Positions 1 through 5,872 of a DNA stretch of 8,374 nt are shown here, piece by piece. A model generated the notes under the pieces. That model searched no databases. It was not told the DNA's origin and worked only from the letters and a program-made list of their open reading frames with translations. The stretch comes from Halanaerobium sp046541575. GTDB taxonomy: Bacteria > Bacillota > Halanaerobiia > Halanaerobiales > Halanaerobiaceae. The DNA lies in assembly GCA_046541575.1 (NCBI GenBank), contig JBKHDA010000077.1, forward strand, positions 1 through 8,374, in the 5' to 3' direction. Position numbers and translations under genes: made by a program. Numbering within the stretch: the stretch's first letter is position 1; each line of letters starts with the position of its first letter.

Positions 1-9
1 TTTTTGCCA

Positions 10-39
10 GCTGAAAATTATCATTCACTATCTTTCAGC
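10..39 (-). repeat. Hairpin in the leader of an off-window gene
   Basis: A 7-bp inverted repeat (GCTGAAA at 10-16 against TTTCAGC at 33-39) with a 16-nt loop lies just downstream of the promoter at 50-78, so it would form near the 5' end of that leftward transcript. No T-run follows on the minus strand (it reads into A residues), so it does not look like an intrinsic terminator. It may stabilise the 5' end or be part of a larger leader structure cut by the window edge. The function is not visible. Confidence 0.35.
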
Positions 40-49
40 GACATACATT

Positions 50-78
50 ATCATAGCATCAATGGGGCCATTTGTCAA
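50..78 (-). promoter_or_regulatory. Strong sigma-A promoter with extended -10, reading out of the window
   Basis: On the minus strand there is a perfect -35 TTGACA (73-78), a 17-nt spacer (56-72) and a -10 TATGAT (50-55, 5 of 6 to consensus). A TG dinucleotide sits one base upstream of the -10, which makes it an extended -10 element. It starts about 22 nt after the stop of the yjbQ-like gene and must serve a gene left of position 1. The expected start of transcription is near position 43. The spacer contains a short imperfect palindrome (AATGGCCCCATT). Such a complete promoter would suit a highly expressed gene such as stable RNA, but the target cannot be seen. Confidence 0.75.
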
Positions 79-100
79 GGTTAAAACCACAAAAACAATC

Positions 101-499
101 TTAGTCTGCAATAATTTTTAAATAGATATTTCTGGTTCTAGGGCCATCAAACTCACAAAAATATATACCCTGCCAGGTTCCCAATAACAGTTTCCTGTTT
201 TCAATTATAATATTCTGATCTACACCAAATAAGCTTGATTTTATATGAGCAGCAGAATTCCCTTCTAAATGGGCATAATTATCATCAAAAGGTACAATTT
301 TATTTATTTCTTTTTTAATATCAGCTTTTACATCTGGATCAGCATTTTCATTTATAGTAACTGCAGCAGTAGTATGGGGAATATGAATTTGTAATAAACC
401 AGATTCCAGTTCAGTTTCTTTAACTGCATTTTGAATTTTAGTCGTGATATCAATAAGTTCTACTTTATTATTTGTCTTAATTGATAATTTTTTAAACAT
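101..499 (-). CDS. yjbQ: YjbQ / UPF0047 family protein
   Basis: A single-domain cytosolic protein of 132 aa, full length for the YjbQ (secondary thiamine-phosphate synthase, UPF0047) family. Family hallmarks are all present: HIPHTTAAVTINENADPD at 39-56 with H39 and H42, HLEGNSAAHIKSSLFG at 77-92 with H77 and H85, and LGTWQGIYFCEFDGPR at 106-121 with E116 and D118. The conserved histidines cluster in the trimer pocket in known family structures. Weak thiamine-phosphate synthase activity has been reported for the E. coli member, but the physiological role is unsettled. The ATG start is preceded by an A/G-rich AAAGGGG about 10 nt upstream. It is separated from lysS by a terminator and an AT-only palindrome, so it probably has its own transcript. 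No terminator is visible after its TAA. Family call is firm; biochemical role is not. Confidence 0.9.
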   Translation of the reverse strand: MFKKLSIKTNNKVELIDITTKIQNAVKETELESGLLQIHIPHTTAAVTINENADPDVKADIKKEINKIVPFDDNYAHLEGNSAAHIKSSLFGVDQNIIIENRKLLLGTWQGIYFCEFDGPRTRNIYLKIIAD

Positions 500-547
500 T
501 TTTTAAAACCCCTTTCCAAATTTTATTAAAATTTCTCTCAATCTTTC

Positions 548-574
548 TTAATTAAAAAGTTAGTTTTTAATTAA
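548..574. repeat. Perfect AT-only inverted repeat upstream of yjbQ
   Basis: TTAATTAAAAA (548-558), a 5-nt centre GTTAG, and TTTTTAATTAA (564-574) form a perfect 11-bp inverted repeat. A third copy of the octamer TTAATTAA lies at 583-590. The element sits 50-75 nt upstream of the yjbQ start, between it and the lysS terminator, where its promoter is expected. It could be a regulator's operator or a weak hairpin in the leader. AT-rich background makes short matches likely, but an uninterrupted 11-bp arm is less so. Confidence 0.5.
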
Positions 575-598
575 CTGAAAATTTAATTAATTTTTTTG

Positions 599-637
599 AA
601 AATACAGCCGGAATCACAAGACTCCGGCTAATTTTTT
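599..637 (-). terminator. Intrinsic terminator after lysS, possibly bidirectional
   Basis: A GC-rich 7-bp stem (AGCCGGA at 606-612 against TCCGGCT at 623-629) continues past one mismatch with two more pairs to a 4-nt loop (616-619). Reading from lysS, it is followed by the short T-run TATTTT. On the plus strand it is followed by a cleaner run of six T (632-637). It lies 23 nt past the lysS stop and probably ends the lysS transcript. Confidence 0.75.
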
Positions 638-651
638 ACCTTATATCTTAA

Positions 652-2133
652 TTATTCATTGCTTTCTGGTCTCATTGTTGGGAAAAGAATTACATCTCTG
701 ATAGAACTTGAATCAGTCAATAACATAATTAATCTATCAATACCAATTCCCAGCCCACCTGTAGGTGGCATACCATATTCTAATGCTCTAATGAAATCAT
801 AATCCATCATCTGTGCTTCTTCATCACCAGCTTCACGCATTTCTACCTGCTTTTCAAATCTGCGTTTCTGTTCTTCAGGATCATTTAACTCACTGAAAGC
901 ATTGGCAATTTCTCTACCATAGACAAAAGCCTCAAAACGGTAAGTAAAACGAGGATCATCTTCTATCTTCTGTGCCAGAGGAGAAACTTCAATCGGATAA
1001 TCCATTATAAAAGTAGGCTGAATTAGCTTTTCTTCAACTCTTACTTCAAAAACCTCATTTAAAACCTCCCCATAAGAAAGACCTTCCTCAGGCTTTACAC
1101 CTACTGATGCTGCAGCTTCATATGCTTCTTCAGCAGTATCAAATTCTGTAAAATCTACGTCAGCATATTTTTTCACAGCCTCTACCATGGTAATTCTCTC
1201 CCAGGGAACTGTAAAATCTAGTTCAGTCCCTTCGTACTCTAAAGTTTGAGTACCCAGAACTTCTTCTGCTAAATGGCTGACCAGGTTTTCAGTTAATTCC
1301 ATCATATCATGATAATCTGCTTGAGCCTGATAAAGCTCCATAGTTGTAAATTCCGGATTATGTTTATAAGACATACCTTCATTACGGAAATTTCTATTGA
1401 TTTCAAATACTTTCTCAAAACCACCAACAATTAACTTTTTAAGATAAAGCTCCGGCGCAATTCTTAAATATAAATCCATATCTAAAGTATTGTGATGAGT
1501 AACAAATGGACGTGCAGTAGCTCCACCTGCAATAGGATGCATCATTGGAGTTTCAACTTCTAAAAATCCTTTATCCTCTAGATATCTTCTCATTTCTTTA
1601 ATAATCTTACTTCTGATTACGAAAGTTTCTTTAACATCTGGATTTACTATTAAATCCAGATAACGCTGGCGGTAGCGGATGTCTTTATCTTTTAAACCAT
1701 GAAATTTTTCCGGTAATGGTCTTAAAGATTTGGTTAAAAGTTTAAAAGAAGATACTCTTATTGAAATTTGGCCTCTATTGGTTTTAAAAACAGTACCTGT
1801 AATACCAACTAAATCCCCAAGGTCCAGATCCTGAAAAAACTCATAGCGGTCTTCACCAATATTATTCTGCTTGATATATAATTGAACTTTTCCGCTCATA
1901 TCCATTAGGTCAGCAAAACTTGCCTTACCATGAGTACGAATTGCCATCAAGCGACCGGCTAATTTGACTTCTTTTTCTTCCAGTTCTTCAAAATTATCTT
2001 CTACCTCTGCTGCATGATGAGTCACTTCGTATTTTTCGGCAAAAGCTTTTTCACGTTCTTCTCTAAGTTCAGATAACTTTTCCCGTCTCTGTAACATTAA
2101 CTCATTCATATCTTCGAGCATATTTTCACTCAT
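652..2133 (-). CDS. lysS: Lysine--tRNA ligase (class II)
   Basis: Charges tRNA-Lys with lysine using ATP, in the cytosol. At 493 aa it is the usual length of bacterial LysRS. An N-terminal helical stretch (about 1-50) leads into the OB-fold anticodon-binding domain (about 55-135, LAGRLMAIRTHGKASFADL). The class II catalytic core follows: RYRQRYLDLIVNP at 153-165 and the motif 1 region ending in EVETPMM (192-198); motif 2 FRNEGMSYKHNPEFTTMELY at 249-268; motif 3 GGLGIGIDRLIMLL at 459-472. The residues expected for ATP and lysine binding in these motifs look intact. The start is ATG with an upstream AAGGAG, though the spacing is long (about 13 nt); a second in-frame ATG lies at codon 5. It follows greA at 97 nt, with a candidate promoter between, and ends at a terminator. 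Nothing suggests a T-box leader. Confidence 0.98.
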   Translation of the reverse strand: MSENMLEDMNELMLQRREKLSELREEREKAFAEKYEVTHHAAEVEDNFEELEEKEVKLAGRLMAIRTHGKASFADLMDMSGKVQLYIKQNNIGEDRYEFFQDLDLGDLVGITGTVFKTNRGQISIRVSSFKLLTKSLRPLPEKFHGLKDKDIRYRQRYLDLIVNPDVKETFVIRSKIIKEMRRYLEDKGFLEVETPMMHPIAGGATARPFVTHHNTLDMDLYLRIAPELYLKKLIVGGFEKVFEINRNFRNEGMSYKHNPEFTTMELYQAQADYHDMMELTENLVSHLAEEVLGTQTLEYEGTELDFTVPWERITMVEAVKKYADVDFTEFDTAEEAYEAAASVGVKPEEGLSYGEVLNEVFEVRVEEKLIQPTFIMDYPIEVSPLAQKIEDDPRFTYRFEAFVYGREIANAFSELNDPEEQKRRFEKQVEMREAGDEEAQMMDYDFIRALEYGMPPTGGLGIGIDRLIMLLTDSSSIRDVILFPTMRPESNE

Positions 2134-2157
2134 TATAAATATCCAACTCCTTATTTA

Positions 2158-2190
2158 ATTATAATAGAGTTTTAACCCTATTTCTTGCAA
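2158..2190 (-). promoter_or_regulatory. Candidate lysS promoter
   Basis: TTGCAA (2185-2190, 4 of 6 to the -35 consensus), an 18-nt spacer and TATTAT (2161-2166, 5 of 6) lie in the 97-nt gap between greA and lysS. A perfect TATAAT overlaps at 2158-2163 but would need a 21-nt spacer. There is no terminator after greA, so lysS may also be reached by readthrough. Confidence 0.4.
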
Positions 2191-2230
2191 ATTGTAGTAA
2201 ATTCTAAAATAACCTTTATTATATAAACTT

Positions 2231-2716
2231 TTAATGTTTTACCTTTTTAATTGAAATAATTTCATAGTCAACTTCTCCAGCTGGAGTTTCAACGGTCACT
2301 TCATCACCAATAACATGACCTAAAATTGCTTTACCAATAGGGGATTCATTAGAAATTTTGTAATTTAAAGGATCTGCTTCTGCAGAACCAACTAAAGTAT
2401 AGCTGATTTTTTCATCACTATCAAGGTCATGCAGCATAACTGTGGTTCCTAAGTTGACCCTTTTATCAGTTACCTCTTCATTTTTAACTACATGGGCATT
2501 ATTCAGCATATTTTTAATCTCCTGAATTCTGCCTTCCACAAAAGCCTGTTCATTTTTGGCATCATCATATTCAGAGTTTTCACTGATATCTCCAAATTCT
2601 CTTGCCACCTTAATTCTCTTTGCAACCTCACGTCTCTTTTCTGTCTCTAAGTATTCCAATTCGTTTTCTAATTTTTCAAAACCTTCTTCTGTTAACATAA
2701 CCTGCTGTTCTGACAT
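2231..2716 (-). CDS. greA: Transcript cleavage factor GreA
   Basis: Binds the secondary channel of RNA polymerase and stimulates cleavage of the 3' end of backtracked transcripts, restarting stalled complexes. The 161-aa length is typical. Residues about 1-75 form the antiparallel coiled-coil, and its tip carries the conserved GDISENSEYDDAK at 42-54; D43 and E46 correspond to the acidic pair that coordinates the catalytic Mg2+ in the family. Residues about 80-158 form the FKBP-like domain, with the typical VTVETPAGEVDYEIISI near the end. The ATG start has a good AGAGG 9 nt upstream. A perfect consensus promoter lies about 160 nt upstream, leaving a long leader with two hairpins. Grouping of greA with dusB upstream and lysS downstream is a known low-GC Gram-positive arrangement. 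Confidence 0.98.
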   Translation of the reverse strand: MSEQQVMLTEEGFEKLENELEYLETEKRREVAKRIKVAREFGDISENSEYDDAKNEQAFVEGRIQEIKNMLNNAHVVKNEEVTDKRVNLGTTVMLHDLDSDEKISYTLVGSAEADPLNYKISNESPIGKAILGHVIGDEVTVETPAGEVDYEIISIKKVKH

Positions 2717-2778
2717 AACTATCTACCTCTGCTTTCTAAATAATATTTTAATTTATAAATTGTCGAAATTATCTAATA

Positions 2779-2806
2779 TATATAACACTGTCAAGTGGGC
2801 CGTCAA
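2779..2806 (-). promoter_or_regulatory. Possible second greA promoter (P2)
   Basis: TTGACG (2801-2806, 5 of 6), a 16-nt spacer and TATATA (2779-2784, 4 of 6) would give a leader of about 55 nt before greA. It overlaps the hairpin at 2797-2815. A separate TTGACA at 2789-2794 has only a GATAAT 15 nt downstream. This is weaker than the upstream consensus promoter. Confidence 0.3.
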
Positions 2807-2815
2807 ATACAGCCC
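2797..2815 (-). repeat. Stem-loop in greA leader, second of two
   Basis: In the greA-sense RNA, GGGCUG (2815-2810) pairs with CGGCCC (2802-2797) through one G-U pair, with a 7-nt loop. It is one of the few GC-rich spots in an otherwise AT-rich gap. No T-run follows, so it is not a canonical terminator. It lies about 80 nt upstream of the greA start. Confidence 0.45.
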
Positions 2816-2826
2816 AACAACAAAGT

Positions 2827-2850
2827 GTGCCAGGTATTATAACCTGACAC
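2827..2850 (-). repeat. Stem-loop in greA leader, first of two
   Basis: The minus strand reads GTGTCAGGT (2850-2842), a 6-nt TATAAT, then ACCTGGCAC (2835-2827): a 9-bp inverted repeat whose only irregularity becomes a G-U pair in RNA. It would form about 20 nt after the predicted transcription start. As DNA it is also a candidate operator around a -10-like hexamer. No T-run follows on the minus strand. Confidence 0.55.
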
Positions 2851-2875
2851 TACTATAACTCTACAATTATTAATT

Positions 2876-2904
2876 ATTATAAAGAACTTTACTTTTATTG
2901 TCAA
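2876..2904 (-). promoter_or_regulatory. Consensus sigma-A promoter for greA (P1)
   Basis: The -35 TTGACA (2899-2904), a 17-nt spacer (2882-2898) and the -10 TATAAT (2876-2881) match the vegetative consensus at all 12 positions with optimal spacing. It begins 22 nt after the dusB stop, so greA has its own start signal even though no terminator separates it from dusB. Predicted start of transcription is near 2869, giving a leader of about 150 nt. A 7-bp inverted repeat (AAGAACT at 2882-2888, AGTTCTT at 2917-2923) brackets the -35. Confidence 0.85.
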
Positions 2905-2926
2905 GAAAGATTTTACAGTTCTTATT

Positions 2927-3901
2927 TTAATTTTTTAACTTTCTTTTATAATTTTGTAATAATTCTATTAAACATTTTCCTTCAGAAATCTGATTTACTT
3001 TATTTTTCATCTCACTTGCATTGGGCAGCCCCTTTAAATACCAAGAAATATGCTTGCGCATAATTGGCACTCCATGATTTTCACCATAATATTCTACAGC
3101 AAGTTTTAAATGCTTGATAGCCATATCAATTTTTTCAGAATAAGAAGGTTTTTCAATTAACTTTCCACTGTTTAAATATTCAATGATCTCTCTGAAAATC
3201 CAGGGATATCCCTGAGCTTTTCGTCCAATCATTATTCCATCACAGTTAGTCTCTTTAAAAACAGCCCCTGCATCCTGTGCAGAAAAGATATCTCCATTTG
3301 CAATAACCGGAATCTCAACTGCCCGAGCCACCCTGCTGATTATTCCCCAATCAGCTTTACCTTTATAAAATTGGCTTCGGGTTCTGCCGTGAACTGCAAC
3401 TGCAGCTGCTCCGGCTTCCTGTGCTAGTTTCGCCAATTCAACAGCATTAATATTATTTTCATCCCAGCCGCTGCGCATTTTGACAGTTACTGGAATATCA
3501 ACAGAATTTACAGTAGATTTTATTATTTGATAGGCGAGATCTAAATCTTTCATTAAAGCTGAACCTGCACCATTTTTAACAATTTTTCTGGCAGGACAGC
3601 CCATATTGATATCAATTATGTCTATAGTATATTCAGAAGAAATTCCAGCAGCAGCTCTGGCCATAAATTCAGGATCTTCACCAAAAATTTGTACAGCTAT
3701 TTTCCCATCCTCATTTTTATCAAATTCTATCAATTCTGCTGTTCTTTTATTTCCGTATTCATAGCCCTTAGAACTAACCATCTCAGTATAAAGTAGTTCA
3801 ACTCCCATTTCTCTAATCAGCTGGCGGTAAGGATAATCGCTCACCCCAGCCATTGGAGCCAGAAAAACTGGAGTCTCAATATTTAAATTATCAATTTTCA
3901 T
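2927..3901 (-). CDS. dusB: tRNA-dihydrouridine synthase (DusB type)
   Basis: An FMN-dependent enzyme that reduces specific uridines in tRNA to dihydrouridine using NADPH. At 324 aa it is normal for the family. The TIM barrel begins with VFLAPMAGVSDYPYR (12-26). The catalytic cysteine is C102 in INMGCPARKI (98-107). FMN-contacting elements are visible: Q71 in AVQIFG, K141 in VKMRSGWD (140-147), H171 in HGRTRSQFYKGKADW, NGDI (202-205) and GIMIGRKAQGYPWIF (222-236). In that last motif K and Y stand where many relatives have G and N. The C-terminal helical tRNA-binding domain is about 245-320. The ATG directly abuts the coaX TAA (TAAATG), with a weak GGGA about 7 nt upstream inside coaX, so translation is probably coupled to coaX. 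DusB rather than another bacterial Dus type is by context and overall resemblance. Confidence 0.95.
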   Translation of the reverse strand: MKIDNLNIETPVFLAPMAGVSDYPYRQLIREMGVELLYTEMVSSKGYEYGNKRTAELIEFDKNEDGKIAVQIFGEDPEFMARAAAGISSEYTIDIIDINMGCPARKIVKNGAGSALMKDLDLAYQIIKSTVNSVDIPVTVKMRSGWDENNINAVELAKLAQEAGAAAVAVHGRTRSQFYKGKADWGIISRVARAVEIPVIANGDIFSAQDAGAVFKETNCDGIMIGRKAQGYPWIFREIIEYLNSGKLIEKPSYSEKIDMAIKHLKLAVEYYGENHGVPIMRKHISWYLKGLPNASEMKNKVNQISEGKCLIELLQNYKRKLKN

Positions 3902-4675
3902 TTATGATCCCATTCCATTTATATCAGCAATATATTTTAAACCCTTTAAAGTCAAAAATGGTTCAACATAATCTATTGAATCAGTTTCTGCTGCAATTAA
4001 ACTAACAAGTCCTCCAGTGGCTATTACGACAGCATCTTCAGATAATTCTTTTTTAAATTTTTTTACCAGATATTCAACCTGGCCGACAAAACCAAAAACT
4101 ATACCTGATTTCATCCCGTCAATTGTATTTTTTCCAATTGCCCGGCCCGGCTCAATTAATTCAATTCTGGGCAATTTAGCTGACTGACTAAATAAAGCTT
4201 CTGCGGATATTCCTATACCAGGTGCAATAGAGCCCCCCAGATATTCTCCCTTTTCTGAAACTGCACAAAAAGTTGTAGCAGTACCAAAATCAACAATAAT
4301 TAGCGGCCCGTCATAAAGATGTCCTGCTGCAACTGCATTAACTATTCGATCGGCCCCAACTTCTTTGGGATTGTCAGTTTTTATATTCATTCCTGTTTTA
4401 ACACCAGGTCCAACAACTAATGGATTTACATTAAAATAACGATAGGCTGTCTTCTTTAAAATTCTTAGAATTGGTGGTACAACACTGGAAATAATAATGG
4501 AATTAACAACTTCATTATCAATATCTGCCGATTCAAATAAATTTTTAAAAAGCATTCCATATTCATCCGGTGTTTTATTTCTATCAGTAGAAATTCTCCA
4601 GTGAGTTTTGAGCTCATCACCCTGATATAATCCTAATACTGTATTGGTATTACCAATATCCATTGTTAAAATCAT
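3902..4675 (-). CDS. coaX: Type III pantothenate kinase
   Basis: Catalyses ATP-dependent phosphorylation of pantothenate, the first step of coenzyme A synthesis. At 257 aa it is the usual length. It shows the ASKHA-fold signature of the CoaX class: MDIGNTNTVLGL (5-16) with the phosphate-loop aspartate D6, GPGVKTGMNI (89-98), GADRIVNAVAA (107-117) with the pantothenate-pocket D109, DFGTATTFCAV (129-139) with catalytic-region D129, GGSIAPG (147-153) and ATGG (219-222). This class typically needs a monovalent cation and is not inhibited by CoA. The start has a strong AAGGAG 7 nt upstream. A candidate promoter lies in the 146-nt gap upstream, after the previous gene's terminator, so coaX-dusB looks like a two-gene unit, possibly reading on into greA. 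Confidence 0.97.
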   Translation of the reverse strand: MILTMDIGNTNTVLGLYQGDELKTHWRISTDRNKTPDEYGMLFKNLFESADIDNEVVNSIIISSVVPPILRILKKTAYRYFNVNPLVVGPGVKTGMNIKTDNPKEVGADRIVNAVAAGHLYDGPLIIVDFGTATTFCAVSEKGEYLGGSIAPGIGISAEALFSQSAKLPRIELIEPGRAIGKNTIDGMKSGIVFGFVGQVEYLVKKFKKELSEDAVVIATGGLVSLIAAETDSIDYVEPFLTLKGLKYIADINGMGS

Positions 4676-4719
4676 TTTTTTTACTCCTTATTAATTTATA
4701 TTTAAACCAGGCAGGCTTT

Positions 4720-4748
4720 ATTAAAGATCGGAGTTTGTTAAAAATCAA
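4720..4748 (-). promoter_or_regulatory. Candidate coaX-dusB promoter
   Basis: TTGATT (4743-4748, 4 of 6), a 17-nt spacer and TTTAAT (4720-4725, 5 of 6) lie between the upstream terminator and the coaX ribosome-binding site. Predicted start is about 40 nt before the ATG. Position and spacing support it more than sequence quality does. Confidence 0.45.
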
Positions 4749-4760
4749 TCAAAAACCGCT

Positions 4761-4804
4761 AAATATTTAAAAGCTGCAGTTATATGTTAAACTAAACTGC
4801 AGCT
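4761..4804 (-). terminator. Intrinsic terminator after the flavoprotein gene
   Basis: A perfect 10-bp stem, AGCTGCAGTT (4772-4781) against AACTGCAGCT (4795-4804), with a 13-nt loop. On the minus strand it runs into CTTTTAAATATTT, a broken T-run. It starts 17 nt past the stop of the flavoprotein gene. On the plus strand no T-run follows, so it acts leftward. Confidence 0.75.
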
Positions 4805-4821
4805 AAATGTCAAATTATTAA

Positions 4822-5763
4822 CTAATCTTTAAAATATTCCTTAATTTCCTGAAATATTTCTTTTGTTGATAAAATTTCATCGATTTTACCGATACCAGCT
4901 CCAGTAAAGAAAACACCATTTTTTAGATCTCCTGCTCTGGCATCAATTAACGCATCTTTAATACAGAATTCTCTTGAACAGCTTTTTAAACAGTCTGTAC
5001 AATTAGCCGGTGGTGGCGCTTCTCCAGCTTCAATTAATTTTGAAAATCTTGTTTTGATTGCATTTGCATAATAGCCAGCAGAACTCATTATTTTTATAAC
5101 ATCATCTGAATTAGCTTTAACACAAAGTTCTTTAAATTCTTCTGCAATCGAGGCCTCTTTACTTGCTAAAAATCTTGTTCCCATCTGCACTCCATCTACT
5201 CCAAGTTCAAACATAGCTTCAATATCAGCAGGGTTAACTACTTCTCCGGCTCCAATTACAGGAATATCTACTTTACCAGCTATTTTTTTAACTAAATCAA
5301 AACTATATTCGTCACTACCGAGATGTCCGCCTGCATTTCCACCTTCAACTACTACAGCAGCAGCACCCAGTTTCTGTGAGATGCGCGCTAACTTTAGAGA
5401 TGAAACTATAGGAATTACAGGAGTATCAGTTTCTTTTCCAACGCCAAACATGTCACGCGAAAATCCAGCTCCCGAAATTATACAATCAATCCCCGCTTCT
5501 ACTGAAGCTTTAAGTAATTCACTAAAACCAGCAGCAGCAAACATTATATTCACACCAATTAAACCATCACTTAATTTTCTTGCTTTTTTGATTTCTGATT
5601 TTAATTCCTGTGGTGTCATAACCGAAGCACCAATTACTCCGATACCACCTTCATTGGCAACAGCAGCAGCAAGTTCTGCCATCGAAACTCTAATTGCCAT
5701 TCCACCCTGTATAATGGGTAATTTAGCTTTCAAATCAGCAATTTGTAATTCAGGTAATTTCAA
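4822..5763 (-). CDS. Nitronate monooxygenase / FabK-like NAD(P)H flavin oxidoreductase
   Basis: A TIM-barrel FMN protein of the nitronate monooxygenase (2-nitropropane dioxygenase)/FabK superfamily, 313 aa. Visible motifs: PIIQGGMAIRVSMAELAAAVANEGGIG (16-42), GVNIMFA (70-76), EGGNAGGHLG (140-149) with the conserved histidine H147, VIGAGEVVNPADI (169-181) and GVDGVQMGTRFLASKE (188-203). The C-terminal part contains C255, C258, C262 and C267 (CX2CX3CX4C) in PPPANCTDCLKSCSREFC. I cannot tell whether it oxidises nitronates or acts as an enoyl-ACP reductase; no fatty-acid genes are adjacent, which weakly disfavours FabK. The start is TTG: AGGAG lies 7 nt upstream, an in-frame stop lies just before it, and the first ATG (codon 22) would delete the opening barrel strand. 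It has its own terminator; no convincing promoter is seen in the 109-nt gap upstream. Confidence 0.88.
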   Translation of the reverse strand: MKLPELQIADLKAKLPIIQGGMAIRVSMAELAAAVANEGGIGVIGASVMTPQELKSEIKKARKLSDGLIGVNIMFAAAGFSELLKASVEAGIDCIISGAGFSRDMFGVGKETDTPVIPIVSSLKLARISQKLGAAAVVVEGGNAGGHLGSDEYSFDLVKKIAGKVDIPVIGAGEVVNPADIEAMFELGVDGVQMGTRFLASKEASIAEEFKELCVKANSDDVIKIMSSAGYYANAIKTRFSKLIEAGEAPPPANCTDCLKSCSREFCIKDALIDARAGDLKNGVFFTGAGIGKIDEILSTKEIFQEIKEYFKD

Positions 5764-5770
5764 TTTATCA

Positions 5771-5775
5771 CTCCT
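5771..5775 (-). promoter_or_regulatory. Ribosome-binding site fixing a TTG start
   Basis: AGGAG on the minus strand, 7 nt upstream of the TTG at 5763. There is no ATG or GTG in frame between the upstream in-frame TAA and this TTG, so the site decides the start of the flavoprotein gene. Confidence 0.8.
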
Positions 5776-5839
5776 AAAATAATCTTAACTTTATTCTTCT
5801 TTATCTTATCATAGATTAAAAAAGATTTAAATGTTTTTT

Positions 5840-5852
5840 TGACTATAAGTCA
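5840..5852. repeat. Short palindrome in the gap before the flavoprotein gene
   Basis: TGACT-ATA-AGTCA is a perfect 5-bp inverted repeat with a 3-nt centre, 77 nt upstream of the TTG start and 20 nt after the stop of the binding-protein gene. On the minus strand it runs into A residues, so it is not a leftward terminator. It could be an operator half of a small regulator, but may be chance. Confidence 0.3.
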
Positions 5853-5872
5853 TATTTATTTAAATTACACAA

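Noticed and set aside
500..545. TTAAGA plus TAATAA as a yjbQ promoter
   Set aside because: Matches of 4 and 3 of 6 in pure AT-rich sequence are no better than background.
2134..2230. T-box or lysine riboswitch before lysS
   Set aside because: The gap is only 97 nt and shows no T-box core or lysine-aptamer motifs.
2768..2794. TTGACA (2789-2794) with GATAAT (2768-2773) as a further greA promoter
   Set aside because: The 15-nt spacer is too short for a good sigma-A promoter; it may only supplement the two candidates listed.
2556..2858. Plus-strand reading frame of 100 codons overlapping the greA start and leader
   Set aside because: It is antisense to well-conserved greA codons and then to the promoter and leader; no homology, and its composition is that of a shadow frame.
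5381..5782. Plus-strand reading frame of 133 codons
   Set aside because: Entirely antisense to the flavoprotein gene, whose motifs are clear; no ribosome-binding site or recognisable protein.
5764..5839. TATGAT near 5810 as a promoter for the flavoprotein gene
   Set aside because: No -35 resembling consensus at 16-18 nt and no extended -10, so I could not support a call.
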